Shown: positions 35,851-43,052, counted from the stretch's first letter. The stretch is DNA of 64,000 nucleotides from an uncultured Sphingosinicella sp. (GCF_902806315.1 NZ_CADCWD010000033.1:19802-83801), one strand, 5' to 3'. Numbers and translations are program-made. Notes: a model not told the origin generated them from the letters alone.

Positions 35851-36537
35851 TCAATCTTCGAGTGAGCCTGCTGGATCCCGGTCGCGGCTGAGGTCGTCGA
35901 CTTCGCTCATGATCGATTGCAGCGCCGTCTTGTTGACGTCGGTCTCGTGATCGCGGCGTGACGGAAGCTTGCCGTCGGTGAGCAGCGCCTCCAGCGCGAC
36001 GCGGCCGCGCGCGACGCGGCTCTTGATGGTTCCAACCGCGCAGCCGCAAATCTCGGCTGCTTCTTCATAGGCGAAGCCGCCAGCGCCGACCAGGATGAGC
36101 GCCTCGCGCTGCGGCTGCGGCAGGTGCATCAGCGCACGCTGCATGTCGCCAAGCTCTACATGGCGGTCCTGGCTCGCCGGGGCCGCTAGCAGCTTCGAGG
36201 CCGTCAACTCGTCCCACTCGCCCTTGAAGCGCGCGCGGCGCATCTGGCTGAGGAAGAGGTTGCGAAGGATGATAAAGGTCCAGGCCCGCATGTTGGTGCC
36301 CGCCTGAAAGCGCTTGCGCGCCGCCCAGGCCTTGAGCAACGTCTCCTGCACGAGATCGTCGGCGAGGTCGCGGCTGCCGGACAGCGAGCGCCCGAAGGCG
36401 CGCAGATGCGGGATCACCTGGGCAAGCTGATCCTTGAATTCATTGTCGGGGAGCGGAACGGGCTCTTCCCGAACCGGATTCTCTTCCGTCAATGCTGGCT
36501 TATCGCCGGCCATCAAGCCCCCAATCACAGCAGTCAT
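35851..36537 (-). CDS. ecfG: General stress response sigma factor EcfG
   Basis: ECF sigma factor of the EcfG group (228 residues). Region 2: LRAFGRSLSGSRDLADDLVQ with ETLLKAWAARKRFQAGTNMR and AWTFIILRNLFLSQMRR; region 4: LPQPQREALILVGAGGFAYE and EICGCAVGTIKSRVARGRVA, the EcfG pattern. It has N-terminal (acidic) and C-terminal (SEVDDLSRDRDPAGSLED) tails of about 40 residues. It directs transcription of stress genes from GGAAC...GTT promoters when NepR is sequestered by PhyR. An in-frame ATG at 36513 with GGGGG upstream is a possible start. The upstream 45-residue gene and the promoter at 36793 indicate autoregulation. Confidence 0.92.
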   Translation of the reverse strand: MTAVIGGLMAGDKPALTEENPVREEPVPLPDNEFKDQLAQVIPHLRAFGRSLSGSRDLADDLVQETLLKAWAARKRFQAGTNMRAWTFIILRNLFLSQMRRARFKGEWDELTASKLLAAPASQDRHVELGDMQRALMHLPQPQREALILVGAGGFAYEEAAEICGCAVGTIKSRVARGRVALEALLTDGKLPSRRDHETDVNKTALQSIMSEVDDLSRDRDPAGSLED

Positions 36538-36612
36538 GAAACGCCGCCGCCGCGGCCTACCCGCCGGGGCGACAGGCTCCGGCGGAACGAATTGTTACGG
36601 CTAGGTATGAGC

Positions 36613-36750
36613 TTAGGCCCAGACAAACAAGATGAGGGCAAAGGCGATCACCGTCAGGGCGATTCCGAACACCAGAACGTAGCGCACCATGTGCGGCGTC
36701 GTGCCGGCACGAGCTTCGGTCTTTCCAACATGGCGTTCGGGTTCGGGCAT
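36613..36750 (-). CDS. 45-residue single-span membrane protein in the ecfG operon
   Basis: Starts MPEPERHVGKTEARAGTTPH, continues into one strong hydrophobic segment (about residues 22-44, with VLVFGIALTVIAFALILFVW) and ends in Ala-stop. It lies between an EcfG-type promoter (36793-36817) and ecfG, same strand, 75 bases before ecfG. Its place under a stress promoter and its intact frame argue for a real gene. No function is known; it could be a membrane partner of the stress cascade or simply a stress-induced peptide. Confidence 0.65.
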   Translation of the reverse strand: MPEPERHVGKTEARAGTTPHMVRYVLVFGIALTVIAFALILFVWA

Positions 36751-36792
36751 AAGCGCGTTCAATCCTGTTTCAGCATGCAACTTAGAACCGCC

Positions 36793-36817
36793 AACGCCTG
36801 CTCGGTGAGCCGGTTCC
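36793..36817 (-). promoter_or_regulatory. EcfG-type promoter, GGAAC-17 nt-GTT
   Basis: On the minus strand GGAAC (bases 36817-36813) and GTT (36795-36793) are separated by exactly 17 nt, as in published EcfG consensus sites. It points at the 45-residue gene (start 36750) and ecfG behind it, giving a leader of about 35 bases. Confidence 0.7.
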
Positions 36818-36883
36818 CGTTTGCGACGGAAGCCTCTCTGTCGCGGCTCCCGTCAGGCAAACGCGGATTTCCCGCGGCTCTCC

Positions 36884-37678
36884 TCAGGCGGGAACCGTTG
36901 CGCTGTCGAAGAACAGGGCCTGCGCGATCGCAGCCTTCACCGTCGAACGCTGGAACGGCTTGGTGATGAGGAAGGTCGGCTCCGGCCGCTCGCCGGTCAG
37001 CAGCCGCTCCGGGAAGGCGGTGATGAAGATCACCGGCACGTTGAATTCCTGGAGGATGTCCTTCACCGCATCGATGCCCGAGCTGTCGTCGGCGAGCTGG
37101 ATGTCGGCGAGCACCAGGCCCGGGCGGCGCGCCAGCGCCTGGCTGACCGCCTCGTCGCGGGTAACGGCCACGCCGGTGACGCTGTGACCAAGGTCGCGGA
37201 CGATCGTCTCGATGTCCATCGCGATGATCGGCTCGTCCTCGATGATCAGCACTTCCGCGCGGGTCTGGCGCTCGATCTCGGCCAGCGCCTCCGCCACCAG
37301 CGATTCCACCTCGTCGGGTTCCGCCCCGATCAGGTAGCCGGTATCTTCCGGGGTGAAGCCCTCCATCGCCGTCAGCAGCAGCGCCTGGCGCGAAAGCGGA
37401 GTGATGCGGGCGAGCCGCGCTTGGGCGATGCCCTCAGGGTCCGACGCGTCCGATCCTTCCGGATCTTCTTCGATGTTGGCGGACGACCAGATGGCGTGAA
37501 AAGTGCGATAGAGGCCGAGCCGCGGGTCGACGCCGCGCGGGAAATCGTTCGGCGCCGCTACGATCGCCTCCAGCGTCGCCCTGACGAAGGCGTCACCATG
37601 GCCCTGGCTGCCTGTCAGGGCGCGCGCATAGCGCCGGAGAAAGGGAAGGTGCGGCGCGAGTTCCTGACCGAGCGACAT
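36884..37678 (-). CDS. phyR: PhyR, anti-anti-sigma response regulator
   Basis: A 264-residue protein with an N-terminal sigma-like domain that mimics EcfG (LPFLRRYARALTGSQGHGDA ... LLLTAMEGFTPEDTGYLIGA) and a C-terminal receiver domain (VLIIEDEPIIAMDIETIV; Asp192 in VLADIQLADDSSG; VIFITAFPERLLTG; FLITKPFQRSTVKAA). On phosphorylation it binds NepR and frees EcfG. It is divergent from nepR; the 289-base intergenic region holds an EcfG-type promoter for nepR. No exact EcfG site was found for phyR itself; the nearly symmetric string at 37814-37841 reads GGAAAC-17 nt-GTT in its direction. Confidence 0.95.
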   Translation of the reverse strand: MSLGQELAPHLPFLRRYARALTGSQGHGDAFVRATLEAIVAAPNDFPRGVDPRLGLYRTFHAIWSSANIEEDPEGSDASDPEGIAQARLARITPLSRQALLLTAMEGFTPEDTGYLIGAEPDEVESLVAEALAEIERQTRAEVLIIEDEPIIAMDIETIVRDLGHSVTGVAVTRDEAVSQALARRPGLVLADIQLADDSSGIDAVKDILQEFNVPVIFITAFPERLLTGERPEPTFLITKPFQRSTVKAAIAQALFFDSATVPA

Positions 37679-37813
37679 GATCGTTACGACTCCTATTCAC
37701 AAAATCGCCGGTCTTGTGATGGGCTGCCCCGCGCTTGGCAAGCCTGCCTGGCGGCAGTTCTCAAGCACGCAAACATGCCCGGGAAAGAACCCCGGCCCGC
37801 TCTCTTGGTGCAT

Positions 37814-37838
37814 GGAACCATCGTGCGACTTTTTTGTT
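37814..37838 (+). promoter_or_regulatory. EcfG-type promoter, GGAAC-17 nt-GTT, for nepR-phyP
   Basis: GGAAC at 37814-37818 and GTT at 37836-37838 with 17 nt between. It points at nepR (start 37968), leaving a leader of roughly 120 bases. The site is nearly palindromic (GGAAC...GTTTCC), so weak divergent activity towards phyR is possible. The rest of 37679-37967 shows one GACTC site and no further gene. Confidence 0.68.
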
Positions 37839-37967
37839 TCCAAGCCCACGCGGGCACCATATGCGTTCCCGCAGCAATGATCTGTGCATTTGGTGGGCGG
37901 CAGGCGCTTTACCGAGGCGCTTGGAATAGGTTGGCGAGCGGAGACGCTTGTTTAGGGGTGGAATCAT

Positions 37968-38174
37968 TTGACTTTCGCGCGTGAAAAGGATGGCGAACGT
38001 CGGTCAAAATCCGATCAGCAAGCCGAGGCCGAGACCATCAACACATCTTATCCCAAACGGAAGAAGCGGGTCGACAGCCCTGAGCTGGGGAGCGCGCTCA
38101 AATCCGTCTATCAGCGCACCGTCGACGAGGATATTCCGCCGGATTTGCTCGATCTCCTCGGCAAGCTTGGATAA
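37968..38174 (+). CDS. nepR: NepR, anti-sigma factor of EcfG
   Basis: A 68-residue protein with a basic, disordered N-terminus (EKDGERRSKSDQQAEAETIN) and the NepR core ELGSALKSVYQRTVDEDIPP with DLLDLLGKLG as the end. NepR holds EcfG inactive and is titrated by phosphorylated PhyR. It starts with TTG preceded by AGGGGTGG; no ATG is available in this frame. It is 27 bases upstream of the phyP-like kinase, so the operon is nepR-phyP, divergent from phyR. Confidence 0.9.
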   Translation: MTFAREKDGERRSKSDQQAEAETINTSYPKRKKRVDSPELGSALKSVYQRTVDEDIPPDLLDLLGKLG

Positions 38175-38201
38175 AGCCGCGTCGCAAGACGTTCGGACCC
38201 A

Positions 38202-39770
38202 GTGAACAAAGAACAAGGCAGGCTTGCATTCAGGGGCGATCGGCGAATGCCGACCGGCCTCAAGATGCTTCTTTACCTCAGCCTGGGGTTGCTTCCGCTC
38301 GGGCTGATCGCGGTTCTGGCGTCGATCGAGAGCGCGCGGGAGAATCGGGCGGAGCATCTCGAGGAATTCCAGGCACGCGTGCAGCTCAAGGCGCAACGCA
38401 TCGAGAATGCGGTCGCCAGGAGCATGTTGATGCTGCGCGCCGCGAGCGCCGCGAGCGATCCCTCCGACAGTCCTGATCTTTGCAGCCGCACTCTTCAGCG
38501 CCTCAGTCGCGCCGAAGCTCTGCCGGGCCGCTATGCGCTCTATTCCGCCGGCACCTTGCGCTGCTCGACGCCGGGCTACAGCCCGCCGATGTACAGCGCG
38601 GTGCGCGGCGAGAGCACGCGGATCGAGCTCGCTCCGGGCGGGAACGCGCTCCGCTTCGTCGTGTTCGAAGAACGCGGCTGGATCGAGGGCAGCGGCGAAT
38701 TCACGCGTGAGGCGCTGGCCCGCTTGACCGACCTTCCCGGCGGCAGGACCAATTATGATCTGATCCTGTCCGGCGACGGCCGCAGCACCAAATTACGGAG
38801 CGGACTGCAACCCGGCGCGATGGATCGACCGGTCGACGTGAGCGCGTCCGCTTTGGGCGGGCGACTGCAGCTTCGGCTCCTGACCAGCGCGGCTCCGGTC
38901 AGCGCCGCCGAGCTCCTTATCATCCTCTTGCCCGTGATCATGTGGATCGCAGCCGCGGCGATCGGCTGGGTCATCCTCGACCGCCTAATCCTGAAGCCGC
39001 TCATGGGCATGCAGCGCGCGATTGCCGCTTATCAGCCGGGCGACCGGCATTTCGCTCTCCCGCAGCTCCGCTCGCCGGCGCGCGAGATCGGCGAGCTCGG
39101 CCTCGCCTTCACTCGAGTCACCCAGACAGTGGCAAGGCACGAGGCCGAGCTGGAGGCCGGGCTCGAGCGCCAGACCCGCCTGGTGCGCGAGGTTCACCAC
39201 CGGGTGAAGAACAACCTGCAGGTGGTCGCTTCCTTGCTTAACCTGCACGCCCGCGGTGCCACCAGCGAGGATGTCGCGGCCGCCTACGCCTCGATCCAGC
39301 GCCGGGTGGACGCGTTGTCAGTCGTGCACCGCAACCATTATGCGGAGCTTGAGGAAAATCGCGGGGTGGCGCTGAAATCCTTGATCTCCGAGCTTGGCGC
39401 CAACCTGCGCGCCAACGCGCCGAAGAATGCCGCCAGCATGCAGATCAAGCTCGACGTCGAGCCTTATTATGCGACGCAGGACGTGGCGGTGTCGGTGGCC
39501 TTCCTTGTCACCGAGGTGGTGGAGTTCGCGATGTTTTGCAGCGCGAAGACCGTCGCGATCGCATTGGAGGGAGTGGACCTCGCAACCGCGCGGCTTACGA
39601 TCGAGTCCGAAGCTCTTCGCGGCGAGGTCCGCTGCGACGAAAGGCTAGCCGAGCGGTTCGACCGGATCGTCACCGGACTGTCGCGGCAGCTCCGCTCCAG
39701 CCTCGACCGCGATTCCGAAACAGGGCGCTACGGGATCAACATCGCGGTCGTGGATAAGGGCGACAGGTAA
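38202..39770 (+). CDS. phyP: PhyP-like sensor histidine kinase of the general stress response
   Basis: A 522-residue membrane sensor: TM1 at about 23-41, a periplasmic domain to about 235, TM2 at about 236-258, a HAMP-like linker, then a HisKA_2-type domain with VREVHHRVKNNLQVVASLLN (phospho-acceptor His333). The following ATPase domain is degenerate: the segment where an N-box would be reads SVAFLVTEVVEFAMFCSAKT, with no Asn, and no DxGxG box is seen. This agrees with a role as phosphatase or partner-dependent kinase acting on PhyR. Starts with GTG at 38202; an ATG at 38247 is an alternative. It is linked to nepR. Confidence 0.88.
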   Translation: MNKEQGRLAFRGDRRMPTGLKMLLYLSLGLLPLGLIAVLASIESARENRAEHLEEFQARVQLKAQRIENAVARSMLMLRAASAASDPSDSPDLCSRTLQRLSRAEALPGRYALYSAGTLRCSTPGYSPPMYSAVRGESTRIELAPGGNALRFVVFEERGWIEGSGEFTREALARLTDLPGGRTNYDLILSGDGRSTKLRSGLQPGAMDRPVDVSASALGGRLQLRLLTSAAPVSAAELLIILLPVIMWIAAAAIGWVILDRLILKPLMGMQRAIAAYQPGDRHFALPQLRSPAREIGELGLAFTRVTQTVARHEAELEAGLERQTRLVREVHHRVKNNLQVVASLLNLHARGATSEDVAAAYASIQRRVDALSVVHRNHYAELEENRGVALKSLISELGANLRANAPKNAASMQIKLDVEPYYATQDVAVSVAFLVTEVVEFAMFCSAKTVAIALEGVDLATARLTIESEALRGEVRCDERLAERFDRIVTGLSRQLRSSLDRDSETGRYGINIAVVDKGDR

Positions 39771-39809
39771 AGGTGCTCCCCTCCCGTAACGGGAGAGGAG
39801 CGTTCCGTT

Positions 39810-40292
39810 TCAGAAGGTCACTTCCTTGATCTTGCCCCCGTCGGGAGGCGATTGGGTCACGTTCGCCTTTAGCACCTTGGCGATATAGACGAGATTGCTG
39901 CTGGTTGAATCCCAGAGCTTGCCCTCTTCCGGCTCCACTGTGATCAGCGCCACGTCGGGGGCGTCCGGCCCTTCGGGAAGCCAAGCTTCCGCCCACATCG
40001 ACCAAAGCTCGCGCAGCTTCGCCCTGTCCTGGCTCGTCCGTGCCGTTCCGGACACCGACACGTAGGTGTTCTTGTGCGCGTCGGAATAAGCAAGATTCAC
40101 AGGCGAGGACCCGCCGATCTCGCCAACCTTGGCGTCGATGCGCGTCACGAAATAAATCGCACCGTCGTCCGGCCGCGCGAGGCTTGCCATCGGGCGGCTG
40201 ACCAGCCGTCCCTCTTCTTCCACTGTGAGCATCGCGATCCGCTGACTCGCGATCGCGGCCCAGATCTCCTTCACGTCATCGGGTGCGGTCAT
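39810..40292 (-). CDS. Pyridoxamine 5'-phosphate oxidase-like general stress protein
   Basis: A 160-residue FMN-binding split-barrel protein of the type called general stress protein 26. Seen: IASQRIAMLTVEEEGRLVSR, PMASLARPDDGAIYFVTRID, NLAYSDAHKNTYVSVSGTAR and LWSMWAEAWLPEGPDAPDVA. The reaction is not known for this subgroup; many members are under general stress control, as its location suggests. It overlaps the 62-residue gene upstream by 17 bases. Confidence 0.9.
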   Translation of the reverse strand: MTAPDDVKEIWAAIASQRIAMLTVEEEGRLVSRPMASLARPDDGAIYFVTRIDAKVGEIGGSSPVNLAYSDAHKNTYVSVSGTARTSQDRAKLRELWSMWAEAWLPEGPDAPDVALITVEPEEGKLWDSTSSNLVYIAKVLKANVTQSPPDGGKIKEVTF

Positions 40293-40464
40293 CTACATTC
40301 TCCTTGTCGTCCGAATAGGGTGGCTTGGCGACCTTCTCGTCCTGGACCTCCTTGAGTTCCTTGGCGCTTTCACCGAGTTCGGTCGCCACGTCGGTGTTGC
40401 GCCGCTCGTCCTGGTGCACTCCATCAATGTCGGAATGCGGCGTCGCCTGGGGCGGTTTGGCCAT
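40276..40464 (-). CDS. Small hydrophilic protein, probably stress-induced
   Basis: A 62-residue, highly charged, disorder-like protein (DVATELGESAKELKEVQDEK, ending SDDKENVDDRTR). There is no known domain. The 3' end overlaps the start of the stress-protein gene, so they are translated together. A GGAG ribosome site precedes the ATG and a near-consensus EcfG site (40490-40514) lies just upstream. Proteins of this composition are common among general stress products, but the function is unknown. Confidence 0.65.
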   Translation of the reverse strand: MAKPPQATPHSDIDGVHQDERRNTDVATELGESAKELKEVQDEKVAKPPYSDDKENVDDRTR

Positions 40465-40489
40465 AAGCTGCGTCTCCTCTGCCTCCCAT

Positions 40490-40514
40490 AACCGGCAGGC
40501 CTGCCGCAGGTTGC
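40490..40514 (-). promoter_or_regulatory. Near-consensus EcfG-type promoter (GCAAC-17 nt-GTT)
   Basis: On the minus strand GCAAC (40514-40510) and GTT (40492-40490) with 17 nt between, one mismatch from GGAAC. It would start a leader of about 20 bases for the 62-residue gene and the stress protein after it. Confidence 0.5.
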
Positions 40515-40575
40515 GATATGCTCTTGGGCTTCCTCGAACTTTTTCAATCGCGATGGATTTTTTTGGAGCGCGCGC

Positions 40576-40600
40576 GGAACCCCTGCCCGGCTTCCTCGTT
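40576..40600 (+). promoter_or_regulatory. EcfG-type promoter, GGAAC-17 nt-GTT, for the candidate sRNA
   Basis: GGAAC at 40576-40580 and GTT at 40598-40600 with exactly 17 nt between. The predicted start (about 40607-40610) coincides with the first base of a stem-loop, and no protein gene begins within the following 280 bases. Confidence 0.7.
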
Positions 40601-40607
40601 CTGCTAT

Positions 40608-40708
40608 TCGGATAGTGACCTTTTGCCCCCCCGCTCTCGCTATCCAGAACATGAGCCCGGAAGCGCTAACCCTCCCCCCCGGTAGCGCTTCCGGGCTCAA
40701 CATTTTTC
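40608..40708 (+). ncRNA. Candidate stress-induced small RNA with two C-rich stem-loops
   Basis: Stem-loop 1: GGATAGTGA (40610-40618) with TCGCTATCC (40637-40645), one G-T pair, and an 18-nt loop containing seven C in a row. Stem-loop 2: a perfect 16-bp stem, GAGCCCGGAAGCGCTA (40653-40668) with its complement (40683-40698), and a 14-nt loop ACCCTCCCCCCCGG, followed by AACATTTTT as terminator. An exact EcfG-type promoter ends eight bases upstream. C-rich loops that pair with ribosome-binding sites are typical of alphaproteobacterial sRNAs, among them the Caulobacter stress sRNA GsrN. I do not claim homology; the structure and promoter are read from the sequence, the role is inferred. Confidence 0.65.
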
Positions 40709-40889
40709 GGGGCATTTTCTTCCAGCTTTGATCGAAATCCTCGGCATGAGATCCTTGGACGCAGCCAGTGCTCCCCTGCGGCGTGCCGTGCGGAAGCGGC
40801 AACCCGGCAGGCAAATCGTTACGGCTTGGAACACTTACGGGCGCGCGGGCATTTACCATCTGCTCAACACAGTTTCGGGAGACACCAGT

Positions 40890-41018
40890 ATGATCCGTAA
40901 AGCCCTCAACATCGTCCTCATCACGGGCGCGATCACGACCCTGGTCGCATGCAACACCATGCGCGGCGCGGGCGAGGACGTTCAGTCCGCCGCGAACGCG
41001 GTCGACAACAAGACCTGA
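40890..41018 (+). CDS. Entericidin A/B family lipoprotein
   Basis: A 42-residue protein with a lipoprotein signal (IRKALNIVLITGAITTLVAC) whose Cys would be lipidated, followed by NTMRGAGEDVQSAANAV, the entericidin pattern. Small membrane lipoproteins of this family are linked to stationary-phase and stress responses. GGGAG precedes the ATG. A GGAAC lies at 40828, but no GTT is found 16-17 nt downstream, so its promoter is unclear. It is followed by a terminator at 41050. The upstream in-frame extension to 40728 is not part of the gene. Confidence 0.88.
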   Translation: MIRKALNIVLITGAITTLVACNTMRGAGEDVQSAANAVDNKT

Positions 41019-41049
41019 TCAAGAAGCGGAAGTTTCCGCGTTTCGGAAG

Positions 41050-41080
41050 GGCGTCACCTGCGGGTGGCGCCTTTTCTTTT
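41050..41080 (+). terminator. Rho-independent terminator after the entericidin gene
   Basis: GGCGTCACC pairs with GGTGGCGCC (9 bp with one G-T pair) around a TGCG loop, followed by TTTTCTTTT. The stem begins 31 bases after the stop codon. Confidence 0.85.
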
Positions 41081-41119
41081 GCCGCCGGGCAGCATTCCCC
41101 CAAGCGATGACGCGGAGGT

Positions 41120-41220
41120 CGGACCGCACCCTAGCGTCACCCCGGACTCGACCGCGGGGTCTACCTGCCAAGGGACGATGAAAAGAAGGTGGATGCCGGA
41201 TCAAGTCCGGCATAACGCGG
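41120..41220. repeat. Palindromic intergenic repeat
   Basis: Contains two hairpins: an imperfect CCCCGGACTCGACCGCGGGG at about 41132-41150 and a perfect ATGCCGGA-TCAAG-TCCGGCAT at 41193-41213. The GTCACCCCGGACT...GGATCAAGTCCGGCAT pattern is typical of dispersed REP-like elements in sphingomonads. It lies between two convergent genes. Confidence 0.6.
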
Positions 41221-41253
41221 TGAGTAAGCTTCCCCCGGCTCAGCGAAGCGGCG

Positions 41254-42831
41254 CTATTCCAGCTCCGCCATCCGCGTGCGGCCGACGCCAAGGCGCGCCA
41301 TTTGCGCGGCGTCCCGGTTGTAGGGATCGCGGCGGAAGGCGATGCCCTTCTCCGTCGGCGAGGCGGTCAGATAGGTGATGAACACCGGCACCGGCTGCGG
41401 CAGGTTCACCTGCTGCTCGGGCTTGTCGGTCTTGACCACCAGCGGCCGGCCAAACAGCCACTTGGCGAGCCGCTGGGCATCCTCGACCCGCACGCAGCCG
41501 GAGCTGAAGCGCCGCTCCTCCTTGGCGAACAGCTCGCGCTCGGGAGTGTCGTGCAGGTAGATGCCGAGATCGTTGGGCAGCATGAACTTCATCCTGCCCA
41601 TGGCATTGTCCTTGCCGGGCAGCTTCCGGATCGGCAACTCCTTGCGCCCCGACGCGACCGCGGCCCAGTCGACACTCTTGGGATCGAGCGGCTTGGCGTT
41701 CGGCGAAAAGTCCGAAAGCACCTCGAACCGGTTCGCGCGAACGAAGCTCGCTCCCTTCTTCAGGGCAGGTTCCGCCACCCGCTTGCGCGCAAGATCCGGC
41801 GGCAGGTTCCAATAGGGATTGACCGAAGCATAGCGGATAAAGCCCGCCATCATCGGCGTCTGCTCGCTGGGCTTGCCGACCACGACCTTCATCGAGTCCA
41901 CCACCCGGCCGTCCTCATACATCCAGAGGCGCGCGGACGCGGCATCGACCACGACGTGGCGCTGGCGGGGATCGGCAGGGAGCGAGCGGGCGCGTTCCAG
42001 GTTCAGCCGGATCACGTCCTCGCGGCTGCCGCCATCCTCGTTGAGGGCGGCAATGGTGCGGGGGCCGGCCACGCCGTCGCTGGGCAGGCCGTGCGCGGTC
42101 TGGAAGCCGCGAAGCGCGTTGGCGACGTCCGCATCATACTCGCCGGTCGGGTCGAGGCCGAGCCGCTGCTGGAGCGCGTGCACGCGCGCGCCGGTGGCAC
42201 CGAGCTTGAGCGGCGGCCCAGCCGGCACGTCGACACCGCCGCCTCCGCCCCTGTTATATTGATAATCGCCGAGACCGCGGCGGAGCTGCGCATAGATGGG
42301 ATGCATCCAGCCGAGCCGCTGCACGTAGTTCTCGAGCGACGGCGCCGCCGCCGCGGCGTTGAGGGCGGCGATCGCCCCCGGGGCGCCCGGCGCAAGCTCC
42401 TTGTCGACATAGACCATGCCGATGTCGGTCGGTCGGCGCATATCGCGCACAAGCGCAACAAAGGCATCGGACAACAAAGCTTCGGCGCGAGCGAGCGCCC
42501 TTGTTGAGCCGCCCTGGGCGGAATCGAGCGCTTCCACCAGGCGGCGCGGACGATAGCGTTCCGGATCGAGGCCGTCCGCTTCGACCGACGCGATCAGCTC
42601 CACCAACGCTTCGGCAGCGGGCGAGACATGGCCGTCCTCGATCCAGAGCGGCCGGAAACCGCGGGATTTGTAGAATGCGCGAAGCTCGCGGCTGTCCGTC
42701 GCGGACTTGATCGCGCGCTCGACGGCCTGGCCGGACTGAGCGCGGGCCGTATCGACCGGCAATGGGGCGAAGAGGAGCCCGGCGGAGACGAGGCTTAGCA
42801 GGGCGTTCCTGCGTGCTGTGGAGAATGCCAT
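41254..42831 (-). CDS. L,D-transpeptidase (YcbB/LdtD-like) with peptidoglycan-binding domain
   Basis: A 525-residue secreted enzyme that forms 3-3 cross-links in peptidoglycan. A signal peptide (about residues 1-31, ending DTARA) is followed by a helical domain, a PG_binding_1 domain (LGATGARVHALQQRLGLD ... LRGFQTAHGLPSDGVAGPRT), and the YkuD catalytic domain with VVVGKPSEQTPMMAGFIRYA and the active-site HDTPERELFAKEERRFSSGC followed by VRVED. Start 42831 was chosen because it opens the signal peptide. An exact EcfG-type promoter at 42993-43017 points at it, so it is probably a stress-induced envelope enzyme. Confidence 0.93.
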   Translation of the reverse strand: MAFSTARRNALLSLVSAGLLFAPLPVDTARAQSGQAVERAIKSATDSRELRAFYKSRGFRPLWIEDGHVSPAAEALVELIASVEADGLDPERYRPRRLVEALDSAQGGSTRALARAEALLSDAFVALVRDMRRPTDIGMVYVDKELAPGAPGAIAALNAAAAAPSLENYVQRLGWMHPIYAQLRRGLGDYQYNRGGGGGVDVPAGPPLKLGATGARVHALQQRLGLDPTGEYDADVANALRGFQTAHGLPSDGVAGPRTIAALNEDGGSREDVIRLNLERARSLPADPRQRHVVVDAASARLWMYEDGRVVDSMKVVVGKPSEQTPMMAGFIRYASVNPYWNLPPDLARKRVAEPALKKGASFVRANRFEVLSDFSPNAKPLDPKSVDWAAVASGRKELPIRKLPGKDNAMGRMKFMLPNDLGIYLHDTPERELFAKEERRFSSGCVRVEDAQRLAKWLFGRPLVVKTDKPEQQVNLPQPVPVFITYLTASPTEKGIAFRRDPYNRDAAQMARLGVGRTRMAELE

Positions 42832-42992
42832 GATCAGCAACCGATCCGTGGATCGATGGCGCCGGACGCTGGAACAGCGAAAAACAGTCTGCTCACATTC
42901 AAACTCCCTGTACGCCTGCTCACGCGCCACCTTGCGGGCGCCACGCAGGCCCTATTTTTCCCGAAACTGAAGCCGGGCTCCATCGCCGAAAA

Positions 42993-43017
42993 AACGGCAC
43001 GCCTTTCAAAACGTTCC
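42993..43017 (-). promoter_or_regulatory. EcfG-type promoter, GGAAC-17 nt-GTT, upstream of the L,D-transpeptidase
   Basis: Minus-strand GGAAC (43017-43013) and GTT (42995-42993), spacing 17. The leader to the ATG at 42831 would be about 155 bases. The rest of 42832-43171 contains an A+T-rich segment (43100-43150) and the palindrome at 43053, but no gene on this strand. Confidence 0.65.
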
Positions 43018-43052
43018 GGTTGCCGAACAGGCTTGCTCCCTCAAACCTCTAT

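Noticed and set aside
36751..36883. Small ORF between the 45-residue gene and phyR
   Set aside because: No frame with start and ribosome site; the stretch is explained by the promoter at 36793.
37814..37841. Same near-palindrome as an EcfG promoter for phyR
   Set aside because: In that direction the -35 is GGAAAC, with an extra A, so it does not match the consensus.
40325..40615. 96-residue plus-strand frame before the candidate sRNA
   Set aside because: Antisense to the 62-residue gene, no ribosome site, no domain.
40828..40852. GGAAC before the entericidin gene as a further EcfG promoter
   Set aside because: No GTT at 16 or 17 nt; the -10 position reads GCATT.
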